DNA from: Opisthocomus hoazin
Lineage: Eukaryota; Chordata; Aves; Opisthocomiformes; Opisthocomidae
Direction of reading: 5' to 3'
DNA length: 64,000 nucleotides
Assembly: GCF_030867145.1 (NCBI RefSeq)
Contig: NC_134436.1
Location: 4,774,001-4,838,000, forward strand
Shown: positions 37,689 to 46,835 of the stretch, piece by piece
Position numbering within the stretch: position 1 is the first letter of the stretch
Layout: each line of letters starts with the position of its first letter
Position numbers and translations under genes: made by a program
Notes under the pieces: model-generated
Database searches by the model: none
Told to the model about the DNA's origin: nothing
Seen by the model: only the letters and a program-made list of their open reading frames with translations

Positions 37689-38099
37689 GAAAGCATGAGT
37701 GCTGGGTACCTTTGGGTGATTCCCATCCTCTTCCAGGTTGGTACAGGGCTCCTGGCCTTTCCGGCTCCTTGGGCCCTCCCTCGTCTCAGTCAGAGCCATG
37801 TGAGGCATCGCCGTGCAGTGGGAGTTTCACCCTTACCTGCGCTCTTCCACCTCATTCGTATCAAGGCTTAGTCAGGACAGCACTACGTCATCGGCAGTTG
37901 CGGCCCAGCCTAGTGCAAACAGACTTGTGCAAACAGTTCAGCAGCGGGCATGGGTGCCTCTCCCGCCTGCGACATCCTCCGGGAGCACCTTCCCCACGGC
38001 TGGGGCTGCCCGTCGTCCCCTCCTCCCTGTCCTCACCACACAGCCATCTCCAAAGCGAGCGCAGGGCAGCGGGGCGATGGAGCTCAGTATAGGTTCGGG

Positions 38100-38600
38100 C
38101 ACGCCGTGAAGGCAGGTGGGCACATGGCGGGGTCCGGTTCTAGTGCACGTATGTGCTGCGGGCAGACACGCGTGTGACCCAGCCGGGGTGTGCGCACACG
38201 CACGATGCAAGTACCCCCGCCTGGGATGACATCACACAGATGAACACCCGGCGGTGACAGGGCCACGCGCGCGTGCTCCCCCCGCGCAGGCACACGCGCC
38301 GCTTGGTGCGCACACACCTGCGCCCGGTGCGGGAATGCAAGCGCGTGTCTGGTGCACAGGCTCTCCCGGTGCGGGCACGGATGTGCTCCTCGCGGTGCGT
38401 GCCCGCGTGTGGCACGCCTGCACACGCTGCTGGTGCACACGTGTGCACGTGTATGCTTTTCCCTGCAGACACACAGTTGTGTTCTGGGCAGGTGCACACA
38501 CCCCCAAACGCTCGGAGCGCGCAGACAGATCCGTGCACACTCAGTGCAGACACACACGTGTGCGTGTACACTCGGTGCTGGGTTTTGCCTGTATTGATGC
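38100..38600. repeat. Degenerate CA/TG and CpG-rich array
   Basis: Repeated GCACACG, GTGCGCACAC, GTGCACACGTGTGCACGTG and related words without a strict period, CpG-rich, in intron 1. It creates long open frames on both strands. It looks like an expanded and mutated dinucleotide or minisatellite array. Confidence 0.7.
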
Positions 38601-39419
38601 AGAGGTGCGTTGTGTTTCTACTCAGCTTCTTACATCCACCATCCTCAGCCCTGTGCAGGGATGGAAGGAGGCCTGGTTGCCTCTTCCCTTCCTCCCGGGG
38701 ACAGACATCTCAGAGGTATCTGCACACAGCGCCAGTCTGGACAGTTATGCATGTCCTCAGCAAGGTGGAAATGCCTCTTCTCTGTATGAAGGATGCTTGC
38801 AGGACAAGGGAGCAGAGCCAAGCTAGGCTTCAGGACCATAGTTTCATCTCCAGAAACAGATACATTTTCACCTGCGAAGGGAGAGCTCCTCCTTCGTGCC
38901 ACCGATGAGGCACTTGTCTGTGGGGAAGGGAGGGATGGAGGGACAGGGAGCTGCTGGCTTGAGGGAAGTACCAGGGTGGACAGTACAGGATGCTCCACTT
39001 GTTGAGGGTCCGTACGATGCCAGGATCTGCACCAGGAATTAGGCACTTTCTACGTGGCACCACAAAGGGGAGACAGCCGAGAAGTGCTCCCCATCCCACA
39101 GGCTGGGTGCAGACTGTGGAGAGAAGGGGCGATGGGAATGGCGAGAGAGAGTTGCTGCCGTGGGGCCATGAGAGATGCTTGTGGCTGTTGGTTGTAGGGC
39201 ATCCAGCCACTGGGTTTTCTGGGTGCCCGTGAGGTGCACTGCACCCCTTCACGCTCACGGCTCGGCAGAAGCTGTGTGGGTGCGCCTGGACCCTGGAAGA
39301 GGAAGGTGTGTTCCGAATGGAAAGCGGGGGACGGGAAAGCTGGTGGCCAGGCACAGGACTAGGCAGAGGGTTGGTGACAGGGCATGTGGCTTGGCGTAGA
39401 AGGGGACAGCCTCTTTGGG

Positions 39420-40360
39420 GCTGGCGGTGCGCCTGGCACTGCCTCTGCAGTGTGTGCATGCTGGGAGGAGGTTTCCAGTGGCCGGGTGCCTGCGGTGCAG
39501 CGTGTGCAGTGTGCGTCTCTGCAATGCAGGGGGGCAGTACTTCTGTCACTGCAGCGGGCGGGGTGGGCATGGGCACTGGGTGGGCAGCGCGGGGCTGTCC
39601 CTGCGGGGCAGGGTGGGCAGTGTCCCAGTCCGGCGTGGCAGGGCATGGGAAGGAAGAGTGCGTCTGCAGTGAGCGAAGGGAGCAGTGCTTGCCGGCGCAG
39701 GGTGTGGGGTTGCCTAGAGACTGTGCAGCAGAGGGGAGATGCTGTGCCTGCCGTCGCAGCGTGCTGGGGCCGTGCAGTGCCGCTGCCCCGCGGGGAGGCA
39801 CGGGCTCTGCCCTGTGGGGCAAGGTCTGCACCGCTGTGCGGGGTGGGCAGTGAGTCTGCGTCCCGCTAACGCGGGGGTGGGCAGTGCCCCTCTTTCTGCG
39901 AGGGGCGCGGGTGGATGGCAGTGCCCTGCGTGCAGTGCGGGATGGGTGATGCACGGGGCTCCTGCATCCCTGCAGAGCCGGATGGGTGGTGTCTTCGTAT
40001 CTCACAGTGCGAGGCTGGCAGTGCTGCCGTGTCGGCAGCGCAGGGAGGCCGGTGCTCCCCTGTCCCTGCCGTGCCAGTGCCCTGTGTCCCTGCAGTGATG
40101 GATGGGTGGTATCCCTGCAGTGCTGGCAGTGCCCTGAATCCCTGCAGTGATGGACTGGAGGTAGCTCTGCATCCCCGTGTCCCTGCAAGTCTGGATGCGT
40201 GGCAGCCCTGCATCCCTGCGGAGAAGGCAGAGCCCCTGCCCCCCTCTTGGTGCTCCCGTTTCTGCAGGGCTGGCAGACGGGAGCAGCGCCGTTGTGTGCC
40301 CGCCGTGCGTGGCAGGCAGTGCCGCTGCAGTGCGTGGCACACAACGCTCCTGTGTTTCTG
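39420..40360. repeat. Degenerate GC-rich minisatellite in intron 1
   Basis: Words such as CCCTGCAGTG, TGGATGGGTGG, GGCAGTGC and CATCCCTGCAG recur with loose spacing of a few tens of bases, clearest at 39.95-40.25 kb. Because the unit lacks stop codons, several frames on both strands stay open, the longest on the - strand with HCRDT/HPSLQG-like repeats. I read these frames as a by-product and not as genes. Confidence 0.7.
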
Positions 40361-40842
40361 TGGTGAGAAGCTGCCTCCGAGCCTGGCCGGCTCCCATCGG
40401 GTTGCTGGCAGCAGGCTGCGTGCAGTCCACCCTGTTAGTGGGTGGACTGTCAGTGTGCCTCGTTGGGTCTAATTGCAGTTTCAGTGGTGACAAAGAGGGT
40501 GGACAGTGGCAGGAGTGGCTTCCTGCAGCTGACAGGCAGCCAGAGCTGAGGTTTCAGGGACTGGGTTGCTCACTCTCGTAGGGCGTTGCAGGAACTTTGC
40601 AAGCCGGGACTGCTCCTCCCGGGCACTCGCTTGCGGAGGCTGCCAGGAGACCACGGCTGGGGCCAGCGCTGCCAGGCGAGCCCCCGAAGCCCCTTCCCTT
40701 TGGGGGGCTGCTTTGGGACCATGTGCAGTCCTGCATGGTGCAGGGGGTGCACCCAAAAGGGTATGCCGGGGAAGGGGGTGGGGGAGGAGTGGTCCCAGGG
40801 GCTTGGGGTCGCCTAACCTCCAGTGTCCGTGTCTCCTTCCAG

Positions 40843-41657
40843 CTTCCCTGCAGCGCAGGATGAAGCCGCTGGCATCCTGCCTGGGCCTGTGGCTCTTCCT
40901 CCAGCTCCCTGCCCTGGTCTCTGGGACCCGTGTGGTGTACAAAGTGCAGGAGGAACAACCCCCCAACACCCTCATAGGGAGCCTGGCCTCTGACTACGGA
41001 TTCCCAGACGTGGGGCACCTCTACAAGCTGGAAGTGGGGGCCCCATACCTACGTGTGGATGGCAAGACTGGGGACATCTACACCACAGAGACCTCCATCG
41101 ACCGGGAGAGCTTGCGTGAATGCCAGCACCTGCTGCCCGGAGACCCCTGCTTCCTGGAGTTCGAAGTGTCCATCACTGACTTGATCTTGAACAGCAGCCC
41201 ACGCCTGCTCGAGGGGCAGATAGAGGTGCTCGATATCAATGACAACACCCCCAACTTTGCCTCGCCCGTTCTCACCCTCTCCATCCCTGAAAACACCAAC
41301 ATCGGGGCACTCTTCCCCATCCCCCTGGCCATGGACCGGGACTCGGGCCCCAACGGTGTTGCCTCCTACGAGCTGACGGCTGGTCCGGAAGCGCAGGAGC
41401 TCTTTGGGCTGCAGGTGGCAGAGGATCAGGATGAGAAGCAGCCGCAGCTGATCGTCATGGGGAACCTGGACCGGGAGCAGTGGGACTCCTATGATCTGAC
41501 CATCAAGGTGCAAGATGGAGGCAACCCTCCGCGGGCAAGCAGCGCCCTGCTTCGCATCACTATCCTGGACATGAATGACAACGCGCCCAAGTTCGAGAAG
41601 GCCCTGTACGAGGCGGAGCTCTCCGAAAACAGCCCTGTGGGACACTCTGTCCTCCAG
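40843..41657 (+). CDS. PCDH1: PCDH1 exon 2: signal peptide, EC1, EC2, start of EC3
   Basis: This exon encodes the N-terminal part of protocadherin-1, a delta-1 non-clustered protocadherin that mediates calcium-dependent homophilic cell-cell adhesion at the plasma membrane. The acceptor is a pyrimidine tract ending in AG at 40841-40842. Coding is taken from the ATG at 40860, which has A at -3 and is followed by a clean signal peptide (MKPLASCLGLWLFLQLPALVSG, then TRVVYK). EC1 covers about residues 23-124 and ends in DINDN at 125-129. EC2 ends in DMNDN at 237-241. LDRE-type and PEN calcium-binding motifs are visible. The donor CAG|GTGAGT lies at 41657/41658 and the intron is phase 0 after residue 266 (LQ|VKAND), early in EC3. 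I recall mammalian PCDH1 as almost identical from TRVVYKV onwards, whereas the leader differs. In mammals EC1 is known as the attachment domain for New World hantaviruses. Another Met lies in frame upstream in exon 1 (see 35129-35192). Confidence 0.96.
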
Positions 41658-43246
41658 GTGAGTGCAGCGGCTTTCTTGTCCCCAGCTCCCCTGCTGCCTG
41701 GCTGCAGTAGGGACAAGCCGGGGAGCATTTATACAGCCATTTGCTGCCACGGTTCCTCAAGGGATGAAAGACCCTAGAAGTGTTGCAAGCCATAGAAGCC
41801 CACAGTGTCACCCAGGGCCAGGGGGCAGGCAGGTCCCTGGGATGTCACATCTGGTAAAACAAGGTTGGAAAGGATGCGTGGGAAGGTGCAGCTAGAGCAG
41901 GGGCTGCAGGAACGGGCTGAGGGGCAGCAGCAGTGCTGGTGGGTACGCGGGAGCAAGGCTCCGGGTTATGGGAAGGGCTGGGACCCGAGGTCCACGGGGA
42001 GCCTGGCTTCATGCCAGACCGGTCTCAATGCTGCCCACAGACAAGACATAGAGCCTTTCATAAGTTGCATTCCCTTGACCGCTCCATGGAAACTCCAGCT
42101 AGCACAGGAGCTGGGGGGCAGGCAGCATCCCTGCTGCCTGTCTGGGGTGGGGGGGCTAGCTGTAACTCCGGGGCTGTCTTGCTGTCTGCAGGGGCCAGGG
42201 GCTCTGCCCCATCTCAGCCGGCAGTGCAAACTGGCCCAGGGAGCCTGGGGAGGTGGATCTCGGTGGATTTGGCTTGGAGGGGGCATTGAGATGATAGTAG
42301 CCGACATCTGTTTATCTGCAGCTGCCATCTTAATAAGCGGAGCGCGGCCAGCTCTCATCTGCTTGCTAATTCTGACGTGAATTTTTTAAGAATTCATTTT
42401 TCACTGTTAAGAGAATGGAAGTTGGAAGCAGATAAGGGAGCTGCACGGCCGGGAGGAGAATGGGCTGAGACGCCGCTGCTGCCATTGCTCAGCTTTTATC
42501 TTTTAGGGGGAAAATGACTTCCGCCTTTTTTGTGAGTGGAGGTAAAAGGTGGAATTTACATTTAACAACTTTCGTTCTCCATCCAAATCTGCTGAGCAAG
42601 ATAACGGCGGAGCAGCAAATGGTGCAGAGAAGAGGCTGCTCGGAGAGCCGATTAGGGAGGCAAATGTTAGACAAACCTCATCTTCTTTAGAAAGCAAATA
42701 ATAGGCATAGAGGTAGGTTTATGCGAATGCAGAGCTCCTGACAGGCGGGCAGGGACGTCTGGTGCTGTGCAGAGCCGAGGCAGCCCTGTTCCCTGCTTGG
42801 CTGCATCCCTGAACACCAGGATGGAGCTGCTGCGGCTCTGCACATCCGCGCCTCCCTCATCCTTGCCTCAAGCCCCTGTTCTGGGAGGGTTTTGCGGAGC
42901 GGGTGCAGCCAAAGCCGTCCCTCCATGCTGCTGCCTGGGCTGTGGTGGAGAGGGTTCCCAGAGGATTCCCTGCGTGCCAGAGCTGGCCGGGAGGGGAGCG
43001 TGGCTGACCGGCCCAGCCGGTTTTGCCGGAAGAGCAAGGAAAAAAGCCTCTGCGCCGGAGGGCCGCTCCCAGCCGCTCTGCCGGTCCCAGGCTCTTTGCC
43101 CCATAGTCCTTGGCCCCAGAAGAGGAAATCCTGGTTTTTCCCCACCAGACATCCCAAAAGGAGGCCGTGGCAGGCAGCAGGGTGGTTTGTGGAGGGACTC
43201 GCGCAGCCTTGCCCTCCTGCTCACTGTTTCTCCCTCCATCCCACAG
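41658..43246 (+). other. PCDH1: PCDH1 intron 2
   Basis: This 1589-base intron has a consensus GTGAGT donor and a CCACAG acceptor, both phase 0. It separates the first strands of EC3 from the rest of the repeat. The frame of exon 3 happens to stay open upstream to about 42767, but that stretch is Pro/Gly/Arg/Cys-rich with no cadherin resemblance and is not counted as coding. An AT-richer block at 42.28-42.72 kb stands out from the GC-rich surroundings. Confidence 0.93.
42280..42720. promoter_or_regulatory. Candidate enhancer in intron 2
   Basis: An AT-richer block inside a GC-rich intron. It contains GATA-type words (AGATAAGG, TTTATCTTTT, AAGATAACGG), E-box-like CATCTG, CAGCTG-type words and TAAT-containing words. 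The composition resembles deeply conserved intronic elements. Conservation was not tested. Confidence 0.3.
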
Positions 43247-45439
43247 GTGAAAGCCAACGACTCGGACCAGGGCGCCAACGCTGAAATCGACTACTCCTTC
43301 CACCAAGCCTCGGACATGGTGCGCCGGCTGCTGCGCCTGGATCGCACCACAGGGCTCATCACTGTGCAGGGGCCCATAGACCGCGAGGATGTCAACACCC
43401 TCAAGTTCTCCGTCATGGCCAAGGACAAGGGAGCCAACCCTAAGAGTGCCCGCACCCAGGTGGTGGTCACCATCAAGGACATGAATGACAATGCGCCCTC
43501 CATAGAGATACGGGGCATTGGGCTTGTGACCCACCAGGATGGCATGGCAAACATCTCGGAGGATGTGCCAGTAGAGACAGCAGTAGCTTTGGTGCAGGTG
43601 TCCGACCGAGATGAGGGCGAAAACGCTGTGGTGACCTGCGTGGTGGCTGGTGACGTCCCATTCCAGCTGCGGCAGGCTAGTGAAACCGGGAGCGACAGCA
43701 AGAAGAAATACTTCCTGCAGACCACCACGCCGCTGGACTATGAGTCGGTGAAGGATTACACAATTGAGATTGTGGCAGTGGACTCAGGGAACCCGCCCCT
43801 CTCCAGCACCAACTCTTTGAAGGTGCAGGTGGTGGACGTGAATGACAATGCACCAGTCTTCAGCCAGAGCTTCACTGAGGTGGCGTTCCCTGAGAACAAC
43901 GAGCCCGACGACCTGGTGATGGAGGTGAGCGCTAGCGATGCTGACAGTGGCTCCAATGCCAAGCTGGTTTACTCCCTGGTGACAGACCCCTCCTCCAAGG
44001 GCTCCTTCACCATTGACCCCGACTCCGGGGAGATCCGGGTGAAGGCGATGCTGGACCGAGAGCAGCGGGAGCGCTATGAGTTCTTGGTGGTGGCGGCAGA
44101 CAAGGGCAGCCCCAGCCTCAAGGGCACGGCGTCTGTGGCCATCAATGTCATGGACAGGAATGACAATGACCCCAAGTTCATGCTGAGCGGCTACAACTTC
44201 TCAGTGATGGAGAACATGCCACCCCTCAGCCCTGTGGGCATGGTGACGGTGATCGATGCCGACAAAGGAGAAAATGCCCGCATCCAGCTGTCGGTGGAGC
44301 AAGACAATGGGGATTTTGTCATCCAGAATGGCACTGGCACCATCCTCTCCAGCATCTCTTTTGACCGGGAACAGCAGAGCACGTACACTTTCCGACTCAA
44401 GGCGGTGGATGGTGGGGATCCTCCCAGGTCTGCCTATGTGGGGGTGACCATCAATGTCTTGGATGAGAACGATAACGCCCCCTTCATCACTTCACCCTCC
44501 AATGCCACCTACAAACACATCCTGCCCCACACCAGCCCTGGCCAGCAGGTAAGCAAGGTTAAAGCAGAGGACATTGACTCTGGCGTCAACGCGGAGCTGA
44601 CGTACAGCATCACAGGAGGCAACCCCTTCGAGCTCTTCCAGATCTCCCCGCACAGTGGAGACATCACCCTGGAGAAGGAGATCCTGCGCAAGCACCATGG
44701 CCTGCACCGCTTGGTAGTGCGTGTCAATGACAAGGGCAAGCCCTCGCGGCATGGCACAGCGCTGGTACACTTCTACGTCAATGAGACGCTGGCCAACCGC
44801 ACACTGCTGGACACACTGGTGGGGCACAGCCTGGACACACCGCTCGACATTGACATCGCCGGAGACCCCGAATATGAGCGCAGCAAGCAGCGAAGCAACA
44901 TCCTTTTTGGAGTCATCGCTGGCATCGTAGCCGTCACCCTGGTCATCGTGCTGGTCGTCCTGGTGCGCTACTGCCGGCAGCGGGAGGCCAAGAGCGGCTA
45001 CCAGGCAGGCAAGAAGGAGACCAAGGACCTGTACACACCCAAGCAGGTCAGCAAGAGCAGTAAGAGCAAGAGCAAGGTGAAGAAGAGCAAGTCCCCAAAA
45101 CCGCCCAAGCCCACGGAGGATGAGGAGGAGACAGGGCTGCAGAAATCACTCAAGTTCAACCTCATGAATGACTCTGTCAGCGACAGCCCCCGAATTCACC
45201 TGCCTCTCAACTACCCGCCGGGCAGCCCAGACCTGGGTCGCCACTACCGCTCCAACTCGCCGCTGCCCTCCATACAGCTGCAGCCTCAGTCGCCCTCTGC
45301 CTCCAAGAAGCACCAAGTGGTGCAGGACCTGCCGGCCACCAACACCTTTGTTGGCACCGGGGACAACAACTCGACGGGCTCCGAGCAGTACTCGGACTAC
45401 AGCTACCGCACCAATCCCCAGAAATACACCAACAAGCAG
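43247..45439 (+). CDS. PCDH1: PCDH1 exon 3: EC3-EC7, transmembrane helix, CM1 and CM2
   Basis: The acceptor (pyrimidine tract ending CCACAG at 43246) restores the frame at VKANDSDQ, continuing EC3 from exon 2. Repeat ends are marked by DMNDN at residues 344-348 (EC3), DVNDN 463-467 (EC4), DRNDN 569-573 (EC5) and DENDN 672-676 (EC6). EC7 follows and, as is usual for the last repeat, has no DxNDN. N-glycosylation sequons occur, for example NFS, NGT, NAT, NET and NRT. A hydrophobic helix of about 22 residues at 818-839 (ILFGVIAGIV...) is the membrane anchor. The cytoplasmic side begins RYCRQRE, then a Lys/Ser-rich stretch. The conserved delta-1 regions follow: CM1 (around DLGRHYRSNSPLPSIQL) and CM2 (around STGSEQYSDYSYR). 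The exon is 731 codons, phase 0 at both ends. Its donor CAG|GTAGGA at 45439/45440 is used in the long form and read through in the short form. Confidence 0.97.
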
Positions 45440-45517
45440 GTAGGAGAGCTCATCCTGAGGCCGGCAGCGGCCCCCCCCCTGCACCGGGGAGCCATCTGGA
45501 CAGAGGTGTGGGAGTGA
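45440..45517 (+). CDS. PCDH1: PCDH1 short-isoform tail (intron 3 read-through)
   Basis: If the exon 3 donor is not used, the frame stays open for 25 more codons and stops at TGA 45515-45517, giving a 1022-residue receptor from the ATG at 40860. The tail begins VGE and ends GAIWTEVWE. From memory, the human short isoform also ends with a read-through tail beginning VGE and finishing GAIWTEVWE, with the middle diverged. Conservation at both ends of a stretch that is formally intron argues for real translation. This form lacks the RRVTF (CM3) motif. The 3' UTR and a polyadenylation signal follow within 1.3 kb. Confidence 0.85.
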   Translation, partial: VGELILRPAAAPPLHRGAIWTEVWE

Positions 45518-46830
45518 GCGTGGACTGGCCCCCAGCCCTGCATGCGTGGCCTGGGGGGCTGGCAGAGGACTACCCCGGAGCCGAGCCATGGAGCCTGGTT
45601 ATGGGGAGGGAAGGGGATGGGGACGGTGGCCGGCGGGAAGCCAAAAACTGTCAGAGCCCTTGTCAGAGCACCCAGGGCTGGGTCCTGGCGGCACTGCCTG
45701 GGTGACGGTGATGCGAAGGGTGCTGCATGCATGTACCTCCGCATGTGGAGCTCCAGGTAGGGAATCCCACCCACCCGGGTCCCCTATGGAGACCGGTGCT
45801 AAGAGCACCGAGCAGGGCAATGCCCACCCTCCCATCCGTCCCTCCACTTGGGCTGACTTGTGGGGCGAAGAAACTGCTCCTGCTCCTGCCAGAGCTCTGA
45901 GCAGCCGATTTCCAGCCCTGCCCCTGTGCGGGGAGCAGCGAGGAAGGCGCTAGCCTTGACGTTGCCAGCCCGGCTCTGCTGGTGCGGCTGAACCTTTCAC
46001 CATCCCTTCGCAAAGCACCCTGAAAGGGAGTTCTGCACCCACTGTGGCTGCCCAGGCAGGTGGGGCTAGATGGAGGAGCAAAGCTCTGCCTTTCTCCCAG
46101 GCTCAGGCTCTGGCTTCCCCAAGGCTTGGGCCCTCCGCCGTAGCCAGCGCAGTGAAAGCTGGGCTTCCCTTAGCGCGAGCATCGGGCTGCGGGAGCTGTG
46201 GGTCTGCAGGAGCTGCGCTGCGGCCACTGCGGAGGAGGAGAGCAGATCCTGGCAGCCGGGGTGCTTCCTCCAGGCGGCACGGGTCCAGCTGCGTGCCAGG
46301 GCTGGGGCTGGGTCTCGTGCTCGGAGCTGGAGGAGTGGGGCACTGGGGTCTCTGCTGCGTGCTGCGGTCGGGTCGCTGCTCTTGGTCCAGGCGGGGGTTT
46401 CTGCTGTCTGCGGGGCAGGGCGGAAGTAGGTCTTGGCTGCGGACTGGGAAGGGCTGCTCGCTGGTGTGCACTGGAGCTTGGAGCCGTCCCAGGAGTTTGT
46501 GGGATGAGCCCGGAGCTTGCAGGACCCTCTTTCCTCTGGCTGTCTGGCCAGTTAGCTTGCACCACGTCTCTGCTTTGGCACCTGTCCGGTCTATCCTTAA
46601 CTACCTAGGGAGGGAGAGGGGGGACAAGTGCTTGTGGCTTTGCCTTCTTCCTGGGGCCCTGTGGGTGAGGACCACCCACTCCCCCACTGTGCTGTACCCT
46701 CTGTTCCCTGTGGAGACCCCTGCTCCCTCCTTTGTACCCCAGTGAGCGGCAGGCTGGGCTCCTGCCATGGGGCTGAGCTCAACTGCCCTGTTGGATTTGA
46801 CTTCAATAAAGTTTTCTATTTTTGACCCGT
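45518..46830 (+). other. PCDH1: Short-isoform 3' UTR
   Basis: The stretch lies between the read-through stop codon and the polyadenylation signal at 46805. It is GC-rich with no conserved open frame. Its extent is inferred from the single strong AATAAA. If the short transcript is made, this is about 1.3 kb of 3' UTR overlapping intron 3 of the long transcript. Confidence 0.65.
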
Positions 46831-46835
46831 TGTGC
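46805..46835 (+). terminator. Polyadenylation signal for the short PCDH1 form
   Basis: A canonical AATAAA at 46805-46810 is followed by a T-rich stretch (GTTTTCTATTTTTG) and a GT-containing stretch (GTTGTGCC), the usual arrangement of a cleavage site and downstream element. It lies 1.29 kb past the read-through stop at 45517. Confidence 0.75.

Larger units (their letters stand above)
35193..40842 (+). other. PCDH1: PCDH1 intron 1
   Basis: Inferred from the exon 1 donor at 35193 and the exon 2 acceptor at 40842; the donor choice is uncertain. The first 1.2 kb belongs to the CpG island. The rest holds G/C homopolymer runs, a short CR1 3' end on the - strand (37616-37688), a CA/TG-rich array (38.1-38.6 kb) and a degenerate GC-rich minisatellite (39.4-40.36 kb). 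I see no other exon. Confidence 0.6.

Noticed and set aside
38830..40344. 504-codon antisense open frame in intron 1
   Set aside because: It follows a degenerate minisatellite (HCRDT/HPSLQG-type repeats) and has no domain, so it looks like a repeat artefact.
40566..40859. Upstream ATG in frame with PCDH1 Met 40860
   Set aside because: It lies before the exon 2 acceptor at 40842, so it would need a retained intron; the peptide is not signal-like and shows no similarity to the family.
42767..43246. Upstream extension of the exon 3 open frame
   Set aside because: A clear acceptor at 43245-43246 joins exactly to exon 2 in phase 0; the extension has no cadherin sequence.
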